DNA of 9,975 nucleotides from Syntrophobacterales bacterium (lineage in GTDB: Bacteria; Desulfobacterota; Syntrophobacteria; BM002). The translations under genes and the position numbers were made by a program. The DNA is taken from positions 1 to 9,975 of the forward strand of contig JAUWKY010000046.1 in NCBI GenBank assembly GCA_030613915.1, given 5' to 3'. Every line of letters begins with the position of its first letter. The first letter of the stretch is position 1. Below the pieces are notes generated by a model. That model searched no databases and was not told the origin of the DNA. It saw nothing but the letters and a program-made list of their open reading frames with translations. Shown here one piece after another: positions 1 through 6,855 of this stretch.

Positions 1-1
1 T

Positions 2-30
2 AAAATCCCAAACTTCAAGCACCAAATCTC
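2..30 (-). repeat. Partial copy of AT-rich interspersed element
   Basis: By eye, these 29 bases match the reverse complement of 7654-7682 at 23 of 29 positions, including the 12-base identical block CAAGCACCAAAT (16-27). The window therefore seems to open inside another, older copy of the AT-rich element seen whole at 7515-7712. It abuts the GTGTCAGG-type hairpin that starts at 33, so two repeat families sit back to back. Only the edge is visible, so the copy's extent and orientation cannot be fixed. Confidence 0.5.
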
Positions 31-32
31 AT

Positions 33-109
33 GGTTTCAGGTGTCGGGTGTCAGGTGTCAGGGAAGAAAAACAAAAAAACTGACACCTGAACACTGAAAC
101 CTGAAACCT
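33..109. repeat. GTGTCAGG-type hairpin repeat, copy 1
   Basis: Left arm 33-61 and right arm 80-108 pair at 24 of 29 positions around an 18-base A-rich loop. The inner 11 pairs are perfect (TCAGGTGTCAG against CTGACACCTGA). The arms are built from short near-tandem units (GGTGTC on the left, CTGAAACC or CTGAACA on the right). Related elements lie at 4835-4912 and 6710-6823. It lies downstream of the minus-strand response regulator gene. The stem has no run of T directly after it, so it is not a textbook terminator. Function unknown. Confidence 0.85.
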
Positions 110-115
110 CATTCT

Positions 116-244
116 TTACAGCTCGCCATCTTTACCGGCAAAGCCTTTGAACACCGACCTGACCCTAGGGCCCAGGTTTTCGATGTTGAAGAAACTGCCG
201 GCTGCCGGCTGCTGAAAAAGCCTGGAAACGGCCCCAAACGTCAT
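116..244 (-). pseudogene. Possible 3' remnant of a gene, 42 codons, unidentified
   Basis: On the minus strand an open frame runs from an ATG at 244-242 to a TAA at 118-116. Its end has a protein-like make-up: LGPRVRSVFKGFAGKDGEL before the stop. The frame also stays open upstream through the CGTCATTCCGG repeat (239-334) and into the end of the response regulator gene in another frame. No other start codon is seen between the repeat and 390. The ATG itself lies inside the repeat end and has no clear ribosome binding site. One reading is the tail of a gene whose 5' part was lost or displaced by the repeat; the other is chance openness. I do not recognise the peptide and no function is claimed. 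Confidence 0.3.
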
Positions 245-334
245 ACCGGCCGAGACGAAGTCGAGATCCGGTATCCAGTAAACTATTGTTTTTTCTGGAT
301 TCCGGATAGCCGCTTCGCGCCTTCCGGAATGACG
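239..334. repeat. CGTCATTCCGG-ended palindromic repeat, copy 1
   Basis: The ends CGTCATACCGG (239-249) and CCGGAATGACG (324-334) are inverted with one mismatch. Inside them, ATCCGGTATCCAG (266-278) pairs with CTGGATTCCGGAT (295-307), 12 of 13, around an AT-rich loop. A second member at 1918-2067 has the same ends and inner arms. Elements with CGTCATTCC ends and CTGGATTCC inner arms are widely seen between proteobacterial genes (general knowledge, no search run). The minus strand is readable through the whole element without a stop in one frame. The stretch 110-389 holds only this element and the possible gene remnant. Confidence 0.8.
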
Positions 335-389
335 GATCTGATGCTCGCACTCAAAATATTTAGTTTTGCAGCGGCCTGCTAGCTGGCTA

Positions 390-1793
390 TTACTTGGGGG
401 GACTGGTTGGGGGTGTTTCTTTGATTGCCAGGGATTTCATCTTCTGGATGAGGGTATTGCGGTGAATGTTCAGATTGCGGGCGGCCTCACTCTGATTCCA
501 CCCTGCCTTCTTCAGGGCTTTCAGGATATACTGTCTTTCAAAATTTTCCCGCGCCTGAAGCAAGCCATCGCCCAGGGGGGGAGTCTCTGGGGTCAAGCTG
601 GAATCGAGGAGAATATCCAGCGGAAGGTCTGCAAAGGAGATCGGTCCGGTGTCGGAGCCAAGTACGACCATCCTTTCAATCAAGTTCTCTAACTCGCGGA
701 TATTGCCAGGCCAGGGATAGCGCTCCAGGGTGTCCAAACTTTTATCAGTAAACCCCTTGATGTCGCGTTTCAACTGTAGATTAAATCTATTGAGGAAATG
801 TTGGGCCAACAGCTTTACATCCCCGTGTCGCTCACGCAGAGGTGGGAGTTTGACAGGAATTACATTGAGGCGAAAATAAAGATCGGTCCGAAAACTTCCC
901 GCTTCGATGAGTTCTTCGATATTTGTATTGGTGGCGGCCACGATTCTGACGTCCACTTTAATGGTCCGGTTGCTCCCCAATCGTACAATCTCCTTGTCCT
1001 GGAGGACGCGCAGGAGTTTTGCTTGCAGCTCGGGACGAAGCGCTGAAATCTCGTCTAGGAAAATGGTGCCCCCGGTGGCGTGCTCGAACTTCCCGATGCT
1101 CCGGGTGTGGGCCCCTGTGAAAGAGCCTTTTTCGTGGCCGAAAAGCTCACTCTCCATGAGTTCGATGGGAATAGCTGCACAGTTGATGGCCACCAATGGA
1201 GCCTTGCCGCGGTTGCCGTGTTGGTGCAGAGATCTGGCGATAAGTTCTTTTCCGGTACCACTCTCGCCGGTGATCAGCACGGAACTGCTTGTACTTGCCA
1301 CCTTGTTTACAAGTTGCAAGATATCCAACATTCCTGGATCGTTACTTACAATCTCAACCTCTCCGTACCTGTGTGCTATTTCCGAGCGAAGATAACGCAC
1401 TTCTCTTTGTAGAGTCTGCTTTTCCAGAACCCGAGCCACAGCTGAGAGAATGTCGTCAGGTTCGAAAGGCTTGGTGATGTAGTCATAGGCACCGAGTTTT
1501 ATGGATTGCACAGCTTTTTCAGCTTTGTCGGAAGCTGAAATCATAACCACGTCCATGGGCTCATCCAAAGTGCGAAGCCTCTTTAGGGTCTTGATGCCAT
1601 CAATCTCAGGCATGGCAACATCCAAAAAGACAAGATCGTAATGAGAAGCCTGGCAATAGGCAATTGCCTCGTGGCCACTTGCTGCAGTAGTCACTTCGTA
1701 GTCATCCTCAAGGATGACTTGAAGAGCATCTCGTGCACCCTGCTCGTCATCAACTACAAGAACCTTGGCTTTGATGGACTTTTCCTTGCTCAT
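390..1793 (-). CDS. Sigma-54-dependent response regulator, NtrC family
   Basis: Cytoplasmic transcription activator of a two-component system: phosphorylation of the receiver lets the AAA+ ring remodel sigma-54 RNA polymerase at -24/-12 promoters. The 467 residues give all three parts. The receiver (about 10-122) has acidic D15/D16, phospho-acceptor D58, S86 and K108. The AAA+ domain (about 148-385) has Walker A GESGTGKE (176-183), the sigma-54-contact loop GSFTGA (223-228; Ser at the usual Ala) and Walker B FLDE (245-248). The Fis-type helix-turn-helix is at about 416-456. Length is normal for NtrC/AtoC/ZraR proteins. The start at 1793 has only a weak upstream GAG motif. No histidine kinase is visible on either side, so the partner and target genes cannot be named. 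Both flanks carry CGTCATTCCGG repeats. Confidence 0.96.
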   Translation of the reverse strand: MSKEKSIKAKVLVVDDEQGARDALQVILEDDYEVTTAASGHEAIAYCQASHYDLVFLDVAMPEIDGIKTLKRLRTLDEPMDVVMISASDKAEKAVQSIKLGAYDYITKPFEPDDILSAVARVLEKQTLQREVRYLRSEIAHRYGEVEIVSNDPGMLDILQLVNKVASTSSSVLITGESGTGKELIARSLHQHGNRGKAPLVAINCAAIPIELMESELFGHEKGSFTGAHTRSIGKFEHATGGTIFLDEISALRPELQAKLLRVLQDKEIVRLGSNRTIKVDVRIVAATNTNIEELIEAGSFRTDLYFRLNVIPVKLPPLRERHGDVKLLAQHFLNRFNLQLKRDIKGFTDKSLDTLERYPWPGNIRELENLIERMVVLGSDTGPISFADLPLDILLDSSLTPETPPLGDGLLQARENFERQYILKALKKAGWNQSEAARNLNIHRNTLIQKMKSLAIKETPPTSPPK

Positions 1794-1917
1794 GAGCTCT
1801 ATCGAGACTTTACGTTGGGGTCTCCAAAGTGCAATTTAGAATCTCGAATACGCCTATGCACTTAACTCCGCAAAAATCTCCTCTCCCCTTGGAAACTATG
1901 TCACAATTCACCGAACC

Positions 1918-2067
1918 CGTCATTCCGGACGAGCGCCGCTTCGCGGGCGAGATCCGGAATCCAGAAAACTACAATGACGTCATTTGGTCTCTGGTTCCCC
2001 GCCTTCGCGGGGACGTTGTCTGGATCCCGGCTCGCGTCCGCCGCCGGCGGACTTGGCCGGGATGACG
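1918..2067. repeat. CGTCATTCCGG-ended palindromic repeat, copy 2 (compound)
   Basis: The ends CGTCATTCCGG (1918-1928) and CCGGGATGACG (2057-2067) are inverted with one mismatch. Internal hairpins are TCCCCGC/GCGGGGA (1996-2002/2007-2013) and GTCCGCC/GGCGGAC (2036-2042/2046-2052). A perfect 12-bp palindrome AATGACGTCATT (1973-1984) sits in the middle, which suggests two units joined end to end. The element fills much of the 554-bp gap between the response regulator and hpt. The remaining parts, 1794-1917 and 2068-2176, show no gene or recognisable site to me, apart from whatever promoter drives the minus-strand regulator. Confidence 0.8.
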
Positions 2068-2176
2068 AATTGCGACTCAGTCTCTTGGCTATCCGTTCTG
2101 AAAGTAGCAACTCTGGCACTGATGTGTCAACGCGAAATGCTCGATTCAGAAGATACTCGGTCCTGCATACTGGTTT

Positions 2177-2244
2177 TCTGGTCACTAGATGTCGCTGATC
2201 CGCCGGTTTTCTTGGCTGGTCAGATCCTGGATCTAGTGACCAGA
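2177..2244. repeat. 14-bp perfect inverted repeat, 40-bp spacer
   Basis: TCTGGTCACTAGAT (2177-2190) is matched exactly by its reverse complement at 2231-2244, with a 40-base spacer. It ends 25 bases before the -35 box of the predicted hpt promoter. It could be a large hairpin, the two half-sites of a looping or dimeric regulator, or the ends of a tiny repeat element. No second copy is in the window, and there is no T-run for a terminator. Confidence 0.7.
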
Positions 2245-2269
2245 GAGTGTTCATAAGTTTTCAAAATAG

Positions 2270-2299
2270 TTGACAAGATTGTCATATCTGGGCTAGTTA
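2270..2299 (+). promoter_or_regulatory. Predicted sigma-70-type promoter for hpt
   Basis: A perfect -35 TTGACA (2270-2275), an 18-base spacer, and a -10-like TAGTTA (2294-2299). Transcription would start near 2306, about 40 bases before the hpt ATG. It is the only good hexamer pair in the gap, and probably drives hpt and the two genes behind it. A perfect dyad overlaps its -35 box. Confidence 0.6.
2271..2284. promoter_or_regulatory. Candidate operator dyad over the hpt -35 box
   Basis: TGACAAGATTGTCA is a perfect 6-2-6 dyad covering five of the six bases of the -35 box and the first part of the spacer. A dimeric repressor bound here would block polymerase. No matching regulator is encoded nearby and the motif does not match a box I can name with confidence, so the regulator is unknown. 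Confidence 0.4.
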
Positions 2300-2347
2300 T
2301 AGGTGCGGGATAAAGGAGCTGTGGTGTGATCGGCCTTAGGGCGAAAC

Positions 2348-2872
2348 ATGGATCAGTCTGAAAAGCGTCTTATTTTTGCTGCCGAAGATATTGCTCGCCA
2401 AGTTCAGCGGCTGGCAAGCCAGATCTCTGCCGACTATCAAGGCAAAGAGGTCGTACTCATAGGGGTTCTTAAAGGTGCTTTCATCTTTCTTGCCGATCTG
2501 GTACGCCAGCTCAGCATACCTGCGCAGTTGGATTTTGTCCGGTTAGCAAGCTATGGTACGGCAACCGAGTCCAGCGGCAAGATTAGGATCACCACCGATG
2601 TCGAGTTGGATCTGGAAGGTCGTGATGTTCTCATTGTGGAGGATATTGTCGACTCCGGGCTAACCACAGTATTTCTGCGCGAACATTTATTGGCCAAGAA
2701 TCCACGCTCTCTCAAAATGTGCGTTCTGCTGGACAAAACAGAACGGCGCAGCGTCTCCATCCCACTGGATTATGTGGGCTTGCACCTGGACAAGGGCTTT
2801 GTAATAGGCTATGGCTTAGATTGCAATGAAGCCCACCGGCAGTTACCTGGCATTTATGAATTGATTGTGTAA
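2348..2872 (+). CDS. hpt: Hypoxanthine phosphoribosyltransferase
   Basis: Cytoplasmic purine-salvage enzyme that joins hypoxanthine (often also guanine) to PRPP, giving IMP or GMP and pyrophosphate. Its 174 residues fit the short bacterial HPRT class. The type I PRPP loop VEDIVDSGLT is at 97-106. LKG at 41-43 matches the family's pyrophosphate-side loop. The base-binding C-terminal stretch is at 149-170 (KGFVIGYGLD followed by LPGIYEL). DFVRLASYG (62-70) stands where many homologues have a similar Ser-Tyr-Gly hood loop. The ATG at 2348 follows a weak AGGG. A better AAGGAG at 2313-2318 is followed by in-frame GTG codons at 2321 and 2324 but then a TGA at 2327, so no longer protein is possible. 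It probably leads a cluster with the zinc-ribbon gene 46 bases downstream. Confidence 0.95.
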   Translation: MDQSEKRLIFAAEDIARQVQRLASQISADYQGKEVVLIGVLKGAFIFLADLVRQLSIPAQLDFVRLASYGTATESSGKIRITTDVELDLEGRDVLIVEDIVDSGLTTVFLREHLLAKNPRSLKMCVLLDKTERRSVSIPLDYVGLHLDKGFVIGYGLDCNEAHRQLPGIYELIV

Positions 2873-2907
2873 TCTGGCTAAACTGCATTGGGTGCAGCTG
2901 GGGCAAC

Positions 2908-2912
2908 GAGGT
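2908..2912 (+). promoter_or_regulatory. Ribosome binding site fixing the zinc-ribbon gene start
   Basis: GAGGT lies 6 bases before the ATG at 2919. This favours that start over a TTG at 2865 that would overlap the end of hpt and add 18 residues in front of the conserved zinc-ribbon N-terminus. Confidence 0.7.
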
Positions 2913-2918
2913 CAGGAA

Positions 2919-3617
2919 ATGATTGTTCAGTGTGAACAGTGTCAGAAGCAATTCAAACTGAACCCCGATCACATAAAGCGTCCTACGGTCAAAGTTCGTT
3001 GTTCCAACTGCCAAAATGTCTTCAGTGTCTCCCGGCCAGAACCGGTTGGCGTAGTGGAAAAGGCGCTTGCCTCTCCTGAAGTGAAAAGCCCACCTCCCAC
3101 CCGCCCAGCCTCCAGTAGGCGACTGCTCATCTTACTCATCCCTCTGCTCGTGATTGCAGGAGGTATCGCCCTGTGGCTTTACTTACCATGGCCCGTGTCG
3201 ACAAAAACCGTCCCGAAGACCACCGGTATCGAACAGCTTCATTTGGTTAAGAGCCGCGGCTTCTTCGTAGATAACAAGCAGGCAGGACAGCTCTTCGTGA
3301 TCCAAGGCCGAATCCGCAACGACTTCCCCGCACCTCGGCGTTGGATTCATTTGCGTGCCAAACTTTACACAACCGATGGCCAGACCGCGCGGCAGTTGGA
3401 TTTCTACGCTGGCAACATGCTCTCTGACAAGCAACTGCAGAGCGTGCCTCTCGGAGAGCTAGTGGGGTTGATTCAACGCCCCCCTGTCAAACAGGATCGG
3501 GTGCAAACAATAGCGGCTCGAGAAGAGGTCACCTTCACCGTGCCTTTTGGTGATCTTCCCGAGTTGACCAAGCTCAGCGACTACAGTGTGGAAATTCTTG
3601 CATCCCAGCCCGCCTAA
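2919..3617 (+). CDS. MJ0042-type zinc-ribbon protein with DUF3426 domain
   Basis: A 232-residue membrane protein of unknown function. It starts directly with a zinc ribbon: C5/C8 (CEQC) and C28/C31 (CSNC), the layout of the MJ0042 family, which begins at residue 1. A Pro/Ser-rich linker (about 40-66) leads to one transmembrane helix (about 68-90). After that comes a soluble domain (about 103-232) resembling DUF3426: the stretch LFVIQGRIRND is typical of its first strands. Topology is probably zinc ribbon inside and DUF3426 outside the inner membrane. Start chosen for its GAGG and because it puts the CxxC at the N-terminus. It lies 46 bases after hpt and 75 before the channel gene, all on one strand. 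The biochemical role is not known; metal binding is inferred from the four cysteines. Confidence 0.88.
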   Translation: MIVQCEQCQKQFKLNPDHIKRPTVKVRCSNCQNVFSVSRPEPVGVVEKALASPEVKSPPPTRPASSRRLLILLIPLLVIAGGIALWLYLPWPVSTKTVPKTTGIEQLHLVKSRGFFVDNKQAGQLFVIQGRIRNDFPAPRRWIHLRAKLYTTDGQTARQLDFYAGNMLSDKQLQSVPLGELVGLIQRPPVKQDRVQTIAAREEVTFTVPFGDLPELTKLSDYSVEILASQPA

Positions 3618-3641
3618 AAAACAGACCAGCCGAGTTCTGGG

Positions 3642-3661
3642 TCTCTGGCTGAAACCAGAGA
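3642..3661 (+). other. Small hairpin between zinc-ribbon and channel genes
   Basis: TCTCTGG (3642-3648) and CCAGAGA (3655-3661) form a 7-bp stem with a 6-base loop. There is no T-run after it, so it is a poor terminator. It could be a pause or processing site within a shared transcript. Confidence 0.45.
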
Positions 3662-3692
3662 ATCCCCGTAGCAATCTACAAGTGATGGGACC

Positions 3693-4703
3693 ATGACAAA
3701 AACTCGCAACATAGTATTTGCTGCCGTCATGTTAACCCTAGTACTGAGCATGGGCACAGCAGGATACATGATTTTAGAGGAGTGGAATTTCTTAGATTCT
3801 CTTTACATGACCGTCATCACCATTTCCACCGTGGGCTTCAGCGAGGTCAATCCAGTTAGCAACCAAGGGCGTATACTCACTATGACCATTCTTATTTCCG
3901 GCTTAGGGGTGTTGGGTTACGTAGTCGGCACCCTTACTCGGACCTTGGTGGAGGGACAATTGCTGGAAGTTATGGGGAGGAAAAAATTGGAACGTCAGAT
4001 TCAAAAACTTAAAGATCATTACATCATCTGTGGCTATGGTCGCGTGGGCCGAATTATCTGTGAGGAGATCAAGAAGTCCAAGCCCACTCCTCTGGTGGTA
4101 ATCGATAAAGACAGCACTTTGACCCCCAAGATAGAAGAAGATGGCTATCTGTATTTTCTCGGAGACGCCACCAGGGAGGAATGCCTCATGAAAGCGGGCA
4201 TTCTCTCCGCCAAAGGAGTCGCAACCGCCCTCGATTCCGAGGCGGACAATGTCTATATCACCCTGACGGCCAGAGGTCTGAACCCAGAGCTATTTATTCT
4301 GGCCCGAGCCGGGAGAAGAGGCTCAGAAAAAAAACTCGAGCGTGCCGGTGCCGACCGGGTGGTATCTCCCCACCAGATCGGCGGCTTCCGTATGGCCCAG
4401 GCCTTGCTTCGACCCCACGTAACAGAGTTTATTGATTTCGCCTTTACTGACCTAGACACTAACTTAGGCATGGAGGAGATACCGGTCAGGCCAAATAGTA
4501 AATTATCTGACATCTCCCTGGTTGACTCTGGTATCCGTCAGCAGTTCGATCTGATTATTGTGGCCATAAGCAAGGCCACCGGTGAAATGCTCTTTAATCC
4601 AGCATCCCACACCCGTATCCAAATTGGCGACACCCTTATTGCCTTAGGTCAGAGAAGTAACCTCATAAAACTCGAGCGGCTCCTTGGTAATGTAAACGCT
4701 TAG
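3693..4703 (+). CDS. Two-TM potassium channel with RCK (TrkA-N/TrkA-C) domains
   Basis: Inner-membrane ion channel gated by a cytosolic ligand domain. The 336 residues show TM1 (about 7-28), a pore loop with STVGFSEV (45-52), and TM2 (about 61-86). A Rossmann RCK_N/TrkA-N domain follows (about 109-230), with nucleotide motif GYGRVG (114-119) and the acidic residue D138 at the end of the second strand. A TrkA-C domain (about 250-335) closes it. This is the MthK-like order, and the length is normal. The filter reads TVGFSE rather than TVGYGD; GF and Glu variants are known in bacterial channels, but the Ser in place of the second Gly is less usual. Ligand unknown (NAD(H), nucleotides or divalent ions in relatives). 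The start at 3693 has only a weak GGGA close to it. Potassium selectivity is inferred. Confidence 0.92.
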   Translation: MTKTRNIVFAAVMLTLVLSMGTAGYMILEEWNFLDSLYMTVITISTVGFSEVNPVSNQGRILTMTILISGLGVLGYVVGTLTRTLVEGQLLEVMGRKKLERQIQKLKDHYIICGYGRVGRIICEEIKKSKPTPLVVIDKDSTLTPKIEEDGYLYFLGDATREECLMKAGILSAKGVATALDSEADNVYITLTARGLNPELFILARAGRRGSEKKLERAGADRVVSPHQIGGFRMAQALLRPHVTEFIDFAFTDLDTNLGMEEIPVRPNSKLSDISLVDSGIRQQFDLIIVAISKATGEMLFNPASHTRIQIGDTLIALGQRSNLIKLERLLGNVNA

Positions 4704-4834
4704 TAGCTTTCCATTGTGGCATCCTTAGCGTCGCTTCGCTTCCGCCTCCGTCAAAACTTCGGCGCGACAAGCCGCTCTGTCCCGCATCTCTCATACATCA
4801 TTGCGAGACAATTGATAAAAGACCATTTCATTAT
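4704..4834. other. Intergenic, with GC-rich probable repeat relic at 4727-4785
   Basis: The 384-bp gap between the channel gene and serS begins with a GC-rich block (4727-4785) containing TCGCTTCGCTTCCGCC and the inverted pair GTCGC (4730-4734) / GCGAC (4764-4768). It has the flavour of the other GC-rich mini-repeats here, but I could not align it convincingly to any. No gene is seen. The rest of the gap is repeat copy 2 and the serS promoter and leader. Confidence 0.35.
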
Positions 4835-4912
4835 CTCAAGGTGTCAGGTGTCAGGTGTCAGGAAAAAGAAACATAGAAGCTGAAACCTGAACACTGAACA
4901 CTGAAACCCTCA
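4835..4912. repeat. GTGTCAGG-type hairpin repeat, copy 2
   Basis: Bases 4835-4889 match 6710-6764 at 54 of 55 positions, including the whole A-rich loop. Left arm (4838-4862) has three tandem GGTGTC units. Right arm (4880-4908) has CTGAAACC followed by two ACACTGAA-type units. The stem is less perfect than in copy 1. It lies between the channel gene and serS, about 30 bases before the predicted serS -35 box. Confidence 0.88.
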
Positions 4913-4941
4913 ATTAATGTGCGCGGAAGTAATAAATATCA

Positions 4942-4970
4942 TTGACAAAAGCAGGTTGGCATGGTAAGTT
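4942..4970 (+). promoter_or_regulatory. Predicted sigma-70-type promoter for serS
   Basis: A perfect -35 TTGACA (4942-4947), 17-base spacer and -10-like TAAGTT (4965-4970). It implies a leader of about 110 bases before the serS ATG. The leader lacks a T-box core (AGGGTGG-type motif). I see only short hairpins in it, such as CACC/GGTG around 5007-5019. Confidence 0.55.
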
Positions 4971-5078
4971 TCGGCGTTTTTTGGCAAGCGTTACTTTTTG
5001 TCGCTCACCTTTCGGGTGTCTGTTCGCGTAGATCTGCAACATCAGGGCTGACACTACGTTTTGAGAGTAAGGTGATAG

Positions 5079-6368
<1,290 letters not shown>

Positions 6369-6386
6369 AATTTCTGGACCATTCAC

Positions 6387-6393
6387 AAGGAGG
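6387..6393 (+). promoter_or_regulatory. Strong Shine-Dalgarno fixing the IHF/HU start
   Basis: AAGGAGG is 7 bases before the ATG at 6401. It rules out a start at 6365 that would overlap the end of serS and add 12 unrelated residues in front of the conserved N-terminus. Confidence 0.85.
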
Positions 6394-6400
6394 ATGCCGC

Positions 6401-6679
6401 ATGACCAGACGTGAGCTTATCGCCGCAGTTGCAGCTGCCGAAGGCATCACTATCAAAGAGGCGGAGTTGGCTGTCAAGACCGTGTTCGGTAGTATCGAAC
6501 AGGCACTTGTAAAAGAAGATCGGGTCGAGCTCCGCGGCTTTGGCAGTTTCAAAGTGAAGGCATATCGAAGTTATCAGGGGCGCAATCCCAAGACCGGTGA
6601 GATCATTCGAGTGCAGGACAAGAAGCTTCCCTTTTTCAAAGTGGGAAAAGAACTCAAAGAGAGGGTTGACAGCGAGTAA
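6401..6679 (+). CDS. IHF/HU family DNA-bending protein
   Basis: Small nucleoid protein of 92 residues that binds and sharply bends DNA as a dimer. The N-terminal helices (about 3-38) form the dimer body. ELRGFGSF (43-50) leads into the beta arms. GRNPKTGE (60-67) is the arm-tip signature with P63, the residue that intercalates between base pairs. The FKVGKELKERV end is the C-terminal helix. ELRGFGSF and the arm sequence look more like IHF than HU, but alpha or beta cannot be decided by eye. With no second subunit gene here, a homodimer is also possible. It sits 32 bases after serS. IHF commonly assists sigma-54 activators, which may matter for the NtrC-type regulator at the left of the window (inference only). 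Confidence 0.93.
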   Translation: MTRRELIAAVAAAEGITIKEAELAVKTVFGSIEQALVKEDRVELRGFGSFKVKAYRSYQGRNPKTGEIIRVQDKKLPFFKVGKELKERVDSE

Positions 6680-6709
6680 TATCTGCTGTCGATTCGGCCT
6701 TGTCAACAG

Positions 6710-6823
6710 CTCAAGGTGTCGGGTGTCAGGTGTCAGGAAAAAGAAACATAGAAGCTGAAACCTGTTGGAGCGAAGCGGAAATCCCGTCTGAAGCGCAGCG
6801 ACAGCGGGAAACACTGAAACCTT
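6710..6823. repeat. GTGTCAGG-type hairpin repeat, copy 3, interrupted
   Basis: Left arm and loop (6710-6764) are nearly identical to copy 2. The right arm is split: CTGAAACCTG (6755-6764) and AACACTGAAACC (6810-6821), contiguous in kind in the other copies, are separated by a 45-base GC-rich block. It lies between the IHF/HU and GerMN genes and ends about 33 bases before the GerMN start. Upstream of it, GTTGACA (6665-6671) and TGTCAAC (6701-6707) form a further 7-bp inverted repeat spanning the IHF/HU stop codon. Confidence 0.88.
6765..6809. repeat. 45-nt GC-rich insert nested in repeat copy 3
   Basis: The block starts TTGGAGCGAAGCGGAA and ends GCAGCGACAGCGGGA. It is absent at the equivalent place in copies 1 and 2. 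Internally TCCCG (6782-6786) pairs with CGGGA (6805-6809). Its length is a multiple of three. It looks like a separate short mobile palindrome that landed in an existing repeat. No flanking duplication is obvious. Confidence 0.6.
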
Positions 6824-6855
6824 AAGTCATTGTGATTTGTGATAGTGATACGACC

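Noticed and set aside
33..109. CRISPR-like short tandem repeats
   Set aside because: Units are 6-9 bases and adjacent, with no unique spacers and no cas genes; they are the arms of a hairpin element.
33..109. Rho-independent terminator of the response regulator
   Set aside because: It is nearly 300 bases past the stop codon, the stem is long and imperfect, and there is no T-run after it on that strand.
907..1395. 162-codon open frame on the plus strand inside the response regulator
   Set aside because: Antisense shadow of the well-supported NtrC-type gene; Ser/Leu-rich composition with no domain order.
2114..2129. TGGCAC followed by TGTCA, resembling a sigma-54 promoter
   Set aside because: The -24 half is good, but the invariant GC of the -12 half is missing at the required distance.
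1901..2254. 117-codon open frame on the minus strand between the regulator and hpt
   Set aside because: It spans the compound CGTCATTCCGG repeat and the 14-bp inverted repeat, has no domain-like sequence and no ribosome binding site. Its readable part is the repeat itself.
2865..2918. TTG start giving the zinc-ribbon protein 18 extra residues
   Set aside because: It would overlap hpt, lacks a good ribosome binding site and displaces the family's N-terminal CxxC; the ATG at 2919 has GAGG at the right distance.
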